From Anthoceros angustus (Eukaryota; Streptophyta; Anthocerotopsida; Anthocerotales; Anthocerotaceae): a stretch of 64,000 nt of DNA. Positions within the stretch are counted from its first letter, which is position 1. Each line of letters opens with the position of its first letter. The notes beneath the pieces were generated by a model that searched no databases, was not told the origin of the DNA, and saw only the letters and a list, made by a program, of their open reading frames with translations. The stretch covers positions 186,001-250,000 of the forward strand of contig VJWM01000239.1 in NCBI GenBank assembly GCA_010909165.1, given 5' to 3'. The position numbers were made by a program, and so were the translations under genes. Positions 16,507 through 27,892 of this stretch are shown here, piece by piece.

Positions 16507-17197
16507 CCTGCACTGCAGACGGTGACAAAAAAACATCAACCGTACAAACCCATCAATACGGACGCGGCCACGACAAGATCGCACCACATATCTTCAATTT
16601 ATTACGTTTGTTGGACCCAAATGGAGCTCAAGCAGCCATAAAAGACTACCCGGCAACGATGAGCCCAAGCATGAAGCAGCCTTTCCACAGACTGACTAAA
16701 ACAGCCATACTGAGTAGGGCTACCTCACAATCTCTCTACCAAGGTTGTAACGGTCCTGGTCAATGTATTGACATGGACCTGACTTGAACCTTGGCATCAG
16801 CGCACAACGCCTTGCCCCTCTTCATAACAACAAAGCCCAAAACCCCTCGTCTGAGGTCTCCGACGAATATAGCAGTTGACAAAGCAATACCTGCTCCACT
16901 TCTCCCGCGGGTAAGACTTGTCATACAAAACAGGCTGAGGCGCCAGGAAGATGGAAAGAGGGCATCTCCCGCTAGCCAAGAGAACCCACAAGCTCACGCA
17001 GAAAGCGCACGCGGAGTTGTCATGAACACAATGAAGAAACTTCTACTCTCGACTCCAGCTTAAACCCTAGCCCCTTAAGCCCTACTAATAGTACGGGCTA
17101 AAGACGGATTGCTGCAGGTCATCGACCATGTCTCACAGTCCAAGCCAATTGTCGGAGTAAGCCCATCCTTCGGAGCAGAGAAGAAGGGGCGAGGACA
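16507..17197. promoter_or_regulatory. Shared upstream region of PIGF (-) and the CCDC137-like gene (+), with a telobox
   Basis: Head-to-head genes leave 691 bp between start codons. A telobox-type element, aaaccctag, lies at 17062-17070, about 130 bp before the plus-strand ATG. This motif is common in promoters of plant ribosome-biogenesis and translation genes, which fits the likely nucleolar role of the plus-strand gene. No clear TATA box was seen. Confidence 0.5.
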
Positions 17198-18367
17198 ATG
17201 GGAAGAGGAAAATCAGGGAGCAAGAAAGAAATCACCTTGAATGATGGACATGGAACGACATCCCGACTACCACCAGCTCCGTCAAGCAAGGACCTGTCCG
17301 CGGTTCCCAACAAGCTCAAGCGCATCATGCAGCTGACGCAGGCTATGTCAGAAGCGGGTAAGGCTCTTTTTTATGGCTTTCTTCATGGTGTTCTGATTCC
17401 TTGACTGTTTGACATCGAGAAAGCTCTGTTCTCAACAGCTCATGTGAATTTCTTGTGTCGCAGGTTCAGATGTTTCTAAAAGAAGGGATAGCCGGAAATC
17501 AGGGAATCGAATTGCTCCCGCCGTGAATGCGAAGAGTGGAAAGGTAGAGTTGCTATTGCTTAACCAACTCACTATTTCTGCTGGCTACACTAGTCACATC
17601 CCTCGCAATAGCATGGAGCTGGACTGGCAGAGCTGATCAACTTCCTGTTGGTGCAGCTTATGAGAGGTCGCAGGAAAGGTGTGTCGGAGACAAGCTCCAC
17701 AAAACTCGAGGCTGGAGAGAACTCAGAACCAAAGCTTGAGGATGGGCTTAGGCAGTCAGGTAAAGGTCAGGTTGACATTACCGAAGGACCTGGTAAAAAG
17801 AAACGCAAAAGAAAACATGAGGAGGATCTGCTTGCTCTAGCTGAGAAGTTCAAGGCCGTTCCTCCACGCCGGGGCCTTCAACCAAAGCGCAAACAGTACG
17901 TTACAGCTTCTCCGTCCTCCAACTTTTTGTTTGTGGGTTTCGCGTTTTTGTTTGAGACAGCTGGATCTTACTCGATGCGACGAACACGCAGATACTTGTC
18001 TCAGAAGAAGAAAAAGAGAAGGACGGGAGAGGAAACGGATGACGCTTTGCCTCTGAATGAGTATGAGAAGATTGAGTTTGGAGAGGTTGTCCAGGCACCT
18101 CCCAAGCTCTCGTTCCCGACGAAGGCAAAGGTGAGCTTAAGGACTAACGTTTTCTTTTCATTGCTCGAAGGACAGGATCTGACTTGCCACTCTCAACAAG
18201 CTTCTGTCTAACCAGCTCACTTTGCCTTGCAGCTAAAGGTGGACGCAGTCTCGCAAGAGAGAAAGAGGTTAGCAGCGATAGAAGCTTATAGGGCAAAGAG
18301 GAAGTGGGATTTCAGGACTTCCGCAGTTCCGTATCAAATTGAAACACGGCCAATTGATCAAATCTAG
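17198..18367 (+). CDS. CCDC137-like basic nuclear/nucleolar protein
   Basis: Five exons: 17198-17357, 17464-17543, 17657-17895, 17992-18130 and 18233-18367, giving 250 residues. The protein is very basic, with runs such as KKKRKRKHEED and SQKKKKRRTGEE that look like nuclear or nucleolar targeting signals. The conserved core is the block EFGEVVQAPPKLSFPTKAK, as in the CCDC137 family, followed by a C-terminal charged helix (VSQERKRLAAIEAYRAKRKW). The animal relative is a nucleolar/chromosome-periphery protein; the plant function is not well defined. The assignment rests on the FGEVVQAPP block and overall composition. Confidence 0.72.
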
Positions 18368-18474
18368 AACAAATGATTATCAATGCAGAGGCTTTGTCCA
18401 AATATGTCTCGTCTCCATCTGCGGGCCCCCCGATGGACTATTGCCTCGGAGCTAAAAAATGTTTAGCGCATCCT

Positions 18475-19682
18475 CTACCTGATCGGCACTGGTCGCGCCT
18501 TCACAGGAAATTCAATCTCAATCAATCCTGTGATCCCTGCCTTCACTTTTTGGCCAGCCTTGACTGGCCCGACACCTGAGGGAGTACCTGAAGACAGTCA
18601 CATGGGGCATGATTAGAAGAACACCCATGCTGCAGCATTTCGGAGTTCGCAGGGAAGGATGAAGCCCACAAACCAGAGATGCAGTACCTGTAAGGATAAG
18701 ATCCCCCTCGTTCAGTGTCATAATGGAGCTGATGAACTCTATAAGAAAGGGAACTTTGAACATCATGTCATGTGTGTTGCCTTTCTGCTTTGTGACTCCA
18801 TCAACCTGTTTAGCCAGCCCACCACAAAAGCTGAGAGAAGAACCCATTGTGGCAGAAGCACAAGCTTCTTCTGGAGAAAGCCTGTGGAACTCACTTGCAA
18901 CCACAGCTCAAGATCATCGTCTGATGGTACATTCTTCTTCAAAATCTGCCAAAACGCAGCGGGAGTACGTTAGGTGAGTTCCCACCTACGAGCTTATCAC
19001 ATTTTTATGACGAGGCGGGATTTTAGAGACGCACAAAGTCGCTTATGGGAGTGAAAGTGTCGTATCCCTTGGCCACCGTCCAGGGCATCCCTTTAGCCTA
19101 CAGTACCAACAACGATGAGATGCCAACTCCGTTCCACCGACGGGAATTCCAAGCTCCATCTGATACAACAGTACCTTAGCAGCAGCCTGAATTTCCCTTG
19201 CTGTCATGTCCAGAGCAAGCAGGTAGCCTGTCACATAACACCTTGGACCTCAGCTCCTCACAAACTTGAATCCCATTCCCATCCTTCCTCAGCCCTTACC
19301 TGCCACATGCTCCATTGCATTCTCTCTTGCAATGTCGCGGCCCTCCTTGCCAATCACAACCCCCAGCTCCACCTCGTGATCCAGTGACTGCAGAGGGCGG
19401 GGGATCTCAATTGCTCCACCAACACGCACATACGAAGACGTGGGCTTCAGGAAGATGATGGGTTCCTGTCCAACGATCCAACCCCGGGAACCCACTTCAG
19501 CTTCAGCTTCAGATCGGTCTGATCATCAGCAGCTTGCACAAAGACGCAGGCTCTGGCCACAGGGAACATACCTTTGGCACAGCATTGCCCAGCTCCTTTG
19601 CATGTGCAGCGTAATTCCTTCCCACAGCAACAATTTTCGTTCCAACGTTCACCAGCTTGTTCCCAAGAGCCTGCGTTGCCAT
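18475..19682 (-). CDS. FAHD1: FAHD1-like acylpyruvase / oxaloacetate decarboxylase
   Basis: Seven exons on the minus strand: 19572-19682, 19300-19465, 19175-19227, 19035-19097, 18895-18945, 18688-18805 and 18475-18587, joining to 224 residues, close to the usual FAHD1 length. Family signatures appear in order: VAVGRNYAAHAKELGN, FLKPTSSY, the metal-binding DHEVELGVVIGK, LDMTARE, PWTVAKGYDTF, the GNTHDMMF loop, LNEGDLILTG and TPSGVGPVKAG. These are the Mg-binding and catalytic elements of the fumarylacetoacetate hydrolase fold. FAHD1 enzymes hydrolyse acylpyruvates and decarboxylate oxaloacetate, usually in mitochondria. No long transit peptide is visible. Its first exon and upstream DNA are copied into the shuffled block at 22.5-23.2 kb. 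Confidence 0.94.
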
Positions 19683-20285
19683 GGTCGAGCGCTCTCAACA
19701 AGCCGGGCCTGGACTGGATCGCAGAACCAACCCTAACCGCGGGTTTGACGCATGGATGGACCACATGTACATCGGGTCATTCCAGGACGAGTCTGAAATG
19801 CATGGAACGCATGCTCCAGTTCTCCCACTGTCTTCCTTCTTCCTTGCAGACCCTTGCACTTGAAGCCCCTATCACATTCGAGCAAATTCCACCTAACTGA
19901 GATGAATTGGGACGAAAACGATGCTGGGCTTTGCTGCCCGGTCACAGAATTCGAGTTACTGACCAGCATCGCATTCGCCGGCATCTTCCTTGCCGCTCTC
20001 TCTCTTCCCCCCATGTAGTGGAAGATCCAAGCTGGCAAGGACTGCGCCAGTAGAAATGCTTGGGTGCACGCATCTCTGCTTCTTACCTTCGATTATCTTT
20101 TAACGTTCTGGGATACCAGCTGCCTCCGCTTCGCAGGTTGCTGTGCTAGCTGCGAGGTGAGCTCGATTGATGTAGGCATGACGTGTCGTGAATTGCATTG
20201 TAAGGCGATTGTGGTTTGGCACTCAGCACCAGTATCCTTCTCCCTCCCACTGCAGAACGTAGAGCGGAACGGCTGGGAGGAAGGA
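19683..20285. promoter_or_regulatory. Head-to-head upstream region of FAHD1 (-) and the DUF220 gene (+)
   Basis: 603 bp between divergent start codons. Most of this interval is reused, in pieces, downstream: 19.65-19.87 kb at 22.82-23.03 kb, 19.82-20.07 kb at 23.16-23.42 kb, and 19.99-20.28 kb at 23.89-24.18 kb. No clear core promoter motif was recognised. Confidence 0.5.
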
Positions 20286-21794
20286 ATGTCGGGAGGTGGG
20301 GGATTGAAGCCCGAAGATTTCATCAAGGGCGCTCTAAATGCGGTGGAATGGGCTGTCAAGGTAAGTTCTCCTCTCGTATCTCTGTTCCAATGTGCAGCCT
20401 AGCATCGTCATTGTAGGATTCAATTCTCTGGGACTGCTGCTCGATCCTTGTCAGTTGAACTGGTCGGCATGTTGTTGATCATTCCCAATGTGAATTTGCC
20501 AGAGTCACAAGATGATCTCTAGTACACACTGTCCCCATTGAAGTCTTCATCTTGATTCCCACAGCAGCTCCAGGATGGGCTCTAATACAGTCGTACCATT
20601 CTGCTGGCAGGGTGTGCAAAGTTCTTTTGCAGCAGCCATCACCAGGTTGAATGATAAAAAACAGGGAGTAGGCAATGAAGGAGGACATGTCGAGGCAGTG
20701 AGGGCAGGCGCGGATGGTTCCCCCAAACCAGTGAAAGCTACCCTCGACGACGAGCTTGCTGCTTGGCGAAAGAATAGCTCCTGGACCGATCTTCCACCAG
20801 ACTTGGAGGTTTCTACCATCTCTGCTTGGATGAGTACTGCAAGACAAAGCTCCAGCTGGTGTCGTCTTCTTGCATTCTGAATGAGTGTAGTTCCGAGTGA
20901 AGGTTACTGTGCCCAAGGGCTCCCTGTGTCAACTACGCTCGGAATTCAGTGCTGGCATGCCACCTGATGCCGTCTTCAACATCCTGATTGATCCGGAGAA
21001 CAAACGTGTCTTCAAGGACGTGCAGGTGCAAGTGCCGTTGGTTCACTATTTACCTTTCGCAGCTGTAGCTTGGAAAGAGGGAGAGGTGACAAACGATCTG
21101 ATTGCCTCTGACAGGGAGTTACTTTCAGGGAGGTTGTGGAGGAGGATGGTGAAAGGCAGCTTGTTGAGATCGAGCAGTCTGCAATCTGGAGGTTTCTCTG
21201 GTTCTCTGGAACTCTGAATGTGCGACTATTCGTAGACCAGGATAGAGGATCACACACTGTAAGCACCCCTTCCATGCCCTGGCTGCACGATTGCACAGCA
21301 ATGCCTCACTGACATGGATCCACCACGCGCAGGTGAAGTTCTGGCTTGCAAAGCAAGGTTTCATGACAAAGTTCGAGGGCTCGTGGGAGATTGAGCCTAT
21401 CTACGTGGACGCTTACGAGTCGACCTCGACACCAGAAACGAAATCAGGAAGAGTTGCATCACGGATCAAACTGCAGCAGGAACTGCAACCTACACTCCTT
21501 CCCCCGCCACCCATTTCGTGGTATGTCCGGGAAATAACAAGGAAGTCCTTACAGAACCTTCTTGAAGACCTCCAAGCAGAAGGAAAGAGACTGCGAGAAG
21601 GTCCCCGGCTGGAGGAGGCAGCAGATGCACAATTGCTGCACCAGGTGAACCGGGAGCTGGAGGATTCTCCCGTTTTTCACAGGCAGTTGAAGCCGAGCTT
21701 GGGCAAAAACCCTGGAGCAAGCCGCAGGAAGGCAAGGAGGAGCCGGCTGAGAGACAAGGAATCCTCGTCTCCCAGAAAGAATGACCTAGAATGA
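20286..21794 (+). CDS. DUF220 START-like lipid-binding-fold protein
   Basis: Exons 20286-20360, 20611-20808, 20903-21025, 21115-21258 and 21333-21794 give about 333 residues. The fold resembles plant DUF220 proteins of the polyketide cyclase/START superfamily. Recognisable blocks are [19 protein letters not shown], the exon-4 stretch [18 protein letters not shown] ending in [14 protein letters not shown], then [35 protein letters not shown] and [12 protein letters not shown]. No function is established for the family. This is the only uninterrupted copy of the locus. The 3' frame differs from the partial copy at 25.3 kb by one A in a run (near 21706), so the last 20-30 residues are uncertain. 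Confidence 0.8.
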
Positions 21795-22049
21795 CGCACC
21801 CAAAAACTCCTCCATTCCCATCTTCGCAGCACTTTGCAGTGTATTATGTGTATAGTGAATTTTTAGACTACCTTACCGCCAGCAACGATAACAGATTTGC
21901 CGGCAATTGTGCGAGCTTCGCAACGCTACTGGCTGTCCAATTCCATTGCCAGGATTGCGTCTGGCTCGACAAGTGGAGAGCTTTCGCGGTGGACAGCTGT
22001 TGGGTCGAATGGAAGCGAAGGGTTTTGACTATCTGGTCACGTTGTGGTG

Positions 22050-23895
22050 AAGCTCCAGCTGGTGTCGTCTTCTTGCATTCTGAATGAGTGTAGTTCCGAG
22101 TGAAGGTTACTGTGCCCAAGGGCTCCTGTGTCAACTACGCTCGGAATTCAGTGCTGGCATGCCACCTGATGCCGTCTTCAACATCCTGATTGATCCGGAG
22201 AACAAACGTGTCTTCAAGGACGTGCAGGTGCAAGTGCCGTTGGTTCACTATTTACCTTTCGCAGCTGTAGCTTGGAAAGAGGAGAGGTGACAAACGATCT
22301 GATTGCCTCTGACAGGGAGTTACTTTCAGGGAGGTTGTGGAGGAGGATGGTGAAAGGCAGCTTGTTGAGATCGAGCAGTCTGCAATCTGGAGGTTTCTCT
22401 GGTTCTCTGGAACTCTGAATGTGCGACTATTCGTAGACCAGGATAGAGGATCACACACTGTAAGCACCCTTCCATGCCCTGGCTGCACGATTGCACAGCA
22501 TTGCCCAGCTCCTTTGCATGTGCAGCCTAGCATCGTCATTGTAGGATTCAATTCTCTGGGACTGCTGCTCGATCCTTGTCAGTTGAACTGGTCGGCATGT
22601 TGTTGATCATTCCCAATGTGAATTTGCCAGAGTCACAAGATGATCTCTAGTACACACTGTAAGCACCCTTCCATGCCCTGGCTGCACGATTGCACAGCAA
22701 TGCCTCACTGACATGGATCCACCACGCGCAGGTGAACCGGGAGCTGGAGGAGGCAGCAGATGCACAATTGCTGCACCAGGTGAACCGGGAGCTGGAGGAG
22801 GATGGTGAAAGGCAGCTTGTTCCCCAAGAGCCTGCGTTGCCATGGTCGAGCGCTCTCAACAAGCCGGGCCTGGACTGGATCGCAGAACCAACCCTAACCG
22901 CGGGTTTGACGCATGGATGGACCACATGTACATCGGGTCATTCCAGGACGAGTCTGAAATGCATGGAACGCATGCTCCAGTTCTCCACTGTCTTCCTTCT
23001 TCCTTGCAGACCCTTGCACTTGAAGCCCGAAGATTTCATCAAGGGCGCTCTAAATGCGGTGGAATGGGCTGTCAAGGTAAGTTCTCCTCTCGTATCTCTG
23101 TTCCAATGTGCAGCGTAATTCCTTCCCACAGCAGCTCCAGGATGGGCCTGCTGCACTTACTCCAGTTCTCCCACTGTCTTCCTTCTTCCTTGCAGACCCT
23201 TGCACTTGAAGCCCCTATCACATTCGAGCAAATTCCACCTAACTGAGATGAATTGGGACGAAAACGATGCTGGGCTTTGCTGCCCGTCACAGAATTCGAG
23301 TTACTGACCAGCATCGCATTCGCCGGCATCTTCCTTGCCGCTCTCTCTTCCCCATGTAGTGGAAGATCCAAGCTGGCAAGGACTGCGCCAGTAGAAATGC
23401 TTGGGTGCACGCATCTCTGCTTGGATGAGTACTGCAAGACAAAGCTCCAGCTGGTGTCGTCTTCTTGCATTCTGAATGAGTGTAGTTCCGAGTGAAGGTT
23501 ACTGTGCCCAAGGGCTCCCTGTGTCAACTACGCTCGGAATTCAGTGCTGGCATGCCACCTGATGCCGTCTTCAACATCCTGATTGATCCGGAGAACAAAC
23601 GTGTCTTCAAGGACGTGCAGGTGAACCGGGAGCTGGAGGAGGATGGTGAAAGGCAGCTTGTTGAGATCGAGCAGTCTGCAATCTGGAGGTTTCTACCATC
23701 TCTGCTTCTTACCTTCGATTATCTTTTAACGTTCTGGGATACCAGCTGCCTCCGCTTCGCAGGTTGCTGTGCTAGCTGCGAGGTGAGCTCGATTGATGTA
23801 GGCATGACGTGTCGTGAATTGCATTGTAAGGCGATTGTGGTTTGGCACTCAGCACCAGTATCCTTCTCCCTCCCACTGTCTTCCTTCTTCCTTGC
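22050..23895 (+). repeat. Shuffled mosaic of FAHD1, DUF220 and LPEAT2 segments
   Basis: The block is a string of same-strand segments copied from 19.57-26.30 kb. Switch points lie near 22058, 22500, 22524, 22660, 22736, 22751, 22800, 22821, 23028, 23114, 23133, 23147, 23168, 23422, 23623, 23640, 23694, 23707, 23879 and 23895. At each, both parents share 6-11 nt, for example catctctgctt, tggaggtttct, ttcccacagca, atgtgcagc. Segments as short as about 20 nt come from FAHD1 exon 1 (23115-23133) and LPEAT2 exon 2 and its flank (23140-23168). No intact gene remains here. Confidence 0.93.
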
Positions 23896-24183
23896 CGCTC
23901 TCTCTTCCCCATGTAGTGGAAGATCCAAGCTGGCAAGGACTGCGCCAGTAGAAATGCTTGGGTGCACGCATCTCTGCTTCTTACCTTCGATTATCTTTTA
24001 ACGTTCTGGGATACCAGCTGCCTCCGCTTCGCAGGTTGCTGTGCTAGCTGCGAGGTGAGCTCGATTGATGTAGGCATGACGTGTCGTGAATTGCATTGTA
24101 AGGCGATTGTGGTTTGGCACTCAGCACCAGTATCCTTCTCCCTCCCACTGCAGAACGTAGAGCGGAACGGCTGGGAGGAAGGA

Positions 24184-25344
24184 ATGTCGGGAGGTGGGGG
24201 ATTGAAGCCCGAAGATTTCATCAAGGGCGCTCTAAATGCGGTGGAATGGGCTGTCAAGGTAAGTTCTCCTCTCGTATCTCTGTTCCAATGTGCAGCCTAG
24301 CATCGTCATTGTAGGATTCAATTCTCTGGGACTGCTGCTCGATCCTTGTCAGTTGAACTGGTCGGCATGTTGTTGATCATTCCCAATGTGAATTTGCCAG
24401 AGTCACAAGATGATCTCTAGTACACACTGTCCCCATTGAAGTCTTCATCTTGATTCCACAGCAGCTCCAGGATGGGCTCTAATACAGTCGTACCATTCTG
24501 CTGGCAGGGTGTGCAAAGTTCTTTGCAGCAGCCATCACCAGGTTGAATGATAAAAACAGGAGTAGGCAATGAAGGAGGACATGTCGAGGCAGTGAGGGCA
24601 GGCGCGGATGGTTCCCCAAACCAGTGAAAGCTACCCTCGACGACGAGCTTGCTGCTTGGCGAAAGAATAGCTCCTGGACCGATCTTCCACCAGACTTGGA
24701 GGTTTCTACCATCTCTGCTTGGATGAGTACTGCAAGACAAAGCTCCAGCTGGTGTCGTCTTCTTGCATTCTGAATGAGTGTAGTTCCGAGTGAAGGTTAC
24801 TGTGCCCAAGGGCTCCCTGTGTCAACTACGCTCGGAATTCAGTGCTGGCATGCCACCTGATGCCGTCTTCAACATCCTGATTGATCCGGAGAACAAACGT
24901 GTCTTCAAGGACGTGCAGGTGCAAGTGCCGTTGGTTCACTATTTACCTTTCGCAGCTGTAGCTTGGAAAGAGGAGAGGTGACAAACGATCTGATTGCCTC
25001 TGACAGGGAGTTACTTTCAGGGAGGTTGTGGAGGAGGATGGTGAAAGGCAGCTTGTTGAGATCGAGCAGTCTGCAATCTGGAGGTTTCTACCATCTCTGC
25101 TTGGATGAGTACTGCAAGACAAAGCTCCAGCTGGTGTCGTCTTCTTGCATTCTGAATGAGTGTAGTTCCGAGTGAAGGAAAGAGACTGCGAGAAGGTCCC
25201 CGGCTGGAGGAGGCAGCAGATGCACAATTGCTGCACCAGGTGAACCGGGAGCTGGAGGATTCTCCCGTTTTTCACAGGCAGTTGAAGCCGAGCTTGGGCA
25301 AAACCCTGGAGCAAGCCGCAGGAAGGCAAGGAGGAGCCGGCTGA
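24184..25344 (+). pseudogene. Partial second copy of the DUF220 gene, internally deleted
   Basis: Collinear with 20286-21194, then rejoined by two switches. At 25079-25089 (shared tggaggtttct) the sequence jumps back to the intron before exon 3. At 25174-25179 (shared gaagg) it jumps forward to the late part of exon 5. The result lacks the second half of exon 4 and the first half of exon 5. Its exon 2 has also lost single bases in runs near 24523, 24553 and 24615, which break the frame. It cannot encode the complete domain. Confidence 0.88.
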
Positions 25345-25690
25345 GAGACAAGGAATCCTCGTCTCCCAGAAAGAATGACCTAGAATGACGCACCCAAAAA
25401 CTCCTCCATTCCCATCTTCGCAGCACTTTGCAGTGTATTATGTGTATAGTGAATTTTTAGACTACCTTACCGCCAGCAACGATAACAGATTTGCCGGCAA
25501 TTGTGCGAGCTTCGCAACGCTACTGGCTGTCCAATTCCATTGCCAGGATTGCGTCTGGCTCGACAAGTGGAGAGCTTTCGCGGTGGACAGCTGTTGGGTC
25601 GAATGGAAGCGAAGGGTTTTGACTATCTGGTCACGTTGTGGTGAAGCTCCAGTCACAGGTGCATGCGTCTGTGCAAATCAAGGTGCGACT

Positions 25691-27892
25691 ATGGCTGCGT
25701 CCGAGGACATTGTAAGGGACGGCATAGCTTCTAGGATGGAGCACAATTCGCAGTTTCCTCTACCTCGGCCTTCGATTGGACCGGCTGCAAAGATCAATCC
25801 GTTCACCACCACCTTCAACGACAGTGTGCCGGAGATCATCAAGACAGTTCTCATGCTGCCAATATTTCTACTCCGCGTCATCCTTCTGGTGGTTCTCATC
25901 ATCATCTCATATATCTCAGTGAAGTTGGCGCTGATCGGAGTGAAGGATCCGCTGTTCAAGCCATTTCCTGCCTGGAGAAGAGCCTTGCTTCTGCCCATTA
26001 GGGTATGTGCCCGGGGATGCTTGTTCTGCTTCGGGTTCGTGTGGATCAAGGTGAAGGGCAAGCCTGCGAAACGGGAGCAGGCACCAATAATCGTGTCCAA
26101 CCACATATCTTTCGTGGATCCAGTGTTCGTCTTTTACAGGCATTTGCCTGTGATTGTGAGCGCAAAGGAGAATTTGGAGATGCCAGTGGTGGGAGTGTTT
26201 CTGCACGCCCTTCAGGTGCGTCCTGCCAGAGTTGCTGCTTGATTGCCCTGCTCGGATGATGTTCCAAAGGAGGGATGGGCCTGCTGCACTTACTCCAGTT
26301 CGTGCAAACGCAGATAATACCTGTGGACCGAGTGTCTCCAACGTCAAGGCGAGATGCAGCTGTGCAGATCAAGAAACGAGCAAGGGATAATGCGTGGCCC
26401 CATGTAATGCTGTTTCCTGAAGGGACGACCACAAATGGAAGAGCTGTTGTCAACTTTAAGACGGGGGCATTTGCTACGGGGTTGCCCGTGCAGCCCATGG
26501 CCATAAAGTACCCTCATAAGAACATCAACCCTGCGTGGGCGGATCACAATGTGCTCTATCTCGTTTTTCGTCTCATGACCCAAGTGATCAACTACATGGA
26601 GGTGAGACAGAGTTGGCACGAGCCTTTCTGACTGAAGTTTTGACATGCTTGCTTGCGCCTTCTTTCTTTGTTTCCTTCTTTCCTTCCTTCTTCTGATTGC
26701 ATTTTCCTCCAGGTCATGGTTGGGCTGCTGTGTGGACAGAGTTTTCAGTCTGCTGTTCAAGGGTGTCTAACATGTGTCAGGAAAAGGGAGTTCTCATAGA
26801 AATGTTCAGGTGGAGTATCTTGCAGTCGTTGAACCAACAGTGAAGGAAATGAAGGATCCTCATGAATTTGCTGAAAGAGTCCGAGGAAACGTGGCCAAAT
26901 CACTCAATGTTTCTTGTACAGACCACACGTTTTCAGATGTGAAGTTGGCCACGGCTGCTGCTAAGTTGAACATCCCAGCAGGGCGTTCTTTGGTTGAATT
27001 TGGGCGGATGGAGAAACTTTTCCGTCTAGATTTAGAGTCCGCCAAGCAGTACCTGGAGAAATTCAGCGCCATGGATGTCACCCACAGGTACCGAGCATGC
27101 ATACCCTGGTGGTTTACGATAGAAAGCGTTTTTTTTCGTGTCATGAGGAGGAAGGTACTGACTTGACCAGCATGAGTGTTTTTGGTCGCCAGTGGTTTGC
27201 TCACGGTTGAGGAGTTCCTTGGAGCTCTGGATCTGCCCCTAACACCTTTCACCTTACGAGCGTTCCACCTGTTTGACAAGTCTGAAAAGGGTTACATCAA
27301 TTTCCGGGAGGTACGTTTGCTTTTTATTTGAGAAGTGGCAATGGGTCTTGCAGGTAGTGGGGTCGTGTCTTGATTGCACATGTCAAATGCAGTTTGTTGC
27401 AGGACTAGCTTTCATCTCCAAGCACACTTGTTTCGCGCAAGCCATAAAGGCAGCATTTCATGCTTGCGACGTGGACGGGAACGGGCAGCTTACAAGAGCA
27501 GAGGTGGAGAGAAGTATCCGGAGTATCTTCCCAGATTTCCCAGATAACAAGGTATAGTCGTCCGCCGCTGCTAGTCCACTCGACCTGACCTCGAGCCTAT
27601 TCTGCGGTGTTGACATGTGTGCTTGCCGAAGAGGGAGCATAGCTACCAGCTAGCTTCACAAACATGGTTGAGGGTAGGAAGAAAGGGTGAGTGATCCTGT
27701 GAGGTGGGTTTTGACGTTTTGACTTGATGGCCGCAGATAAGCAACCTGTTCGAGAGCTTGGATATGGACCGTAATGGGTTAATCGAGTGGGATGAATTTC
27801 GGCAGTTCCTGCAAAGAAACCCCGAGTACTTGGTGGTGATCATGTCTGCGAGGCCTGATTTTCTGGAGAACCCTGCAGCTACGTCAAGCTGA
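25691..27892 (+). CDS. LPEAT2: LPEAT2-like lysophospholipid acyltransferase with EF-hands
   Basis: Exons 25691-26215, 26299-26601, 26810-27087, 27193-27310, 27393-27551 and 27737-27892, all in frame, 512 residues. A hydrophobic membrane anchor (IFLLRVILLVVLIIISYISV) precedes the PlsC-type acyltransferase domain. That domain has the catalytic NHISFVD (NHX4D box), FPEGTTTNG and a GLPVQP motif. The C-terminal half has two EF-hand loops, CDVDGNGQLTRAE and LDMDRNGLIEWDE, as in LPEAT2/LPCAT1-2. The enzyme re-acylates lysophosphatidylethanolamine and related lysolipids at the ER; the EF-hands suggest calcium control. Open sequence upstream of the ATG is part of the duplicated DUF220 3' flank and is not assigned to this protein. 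Confidence 0.94.

Noticed and set aside
20479-20916. Minus-strand open frame of 145 residues over the DUF220 exons
   Set aside because: Shadow of plus-strand exons 2 and 3, with no independent similarity.
25385-25690. N-terminal extension of LPEAT2 from an upstream in-frame start
   Set aside because: This DNA is also present at 21794-22058 as the 3' flank of the DUF220 gene. The family N-terminus fits the ATG at 25691.
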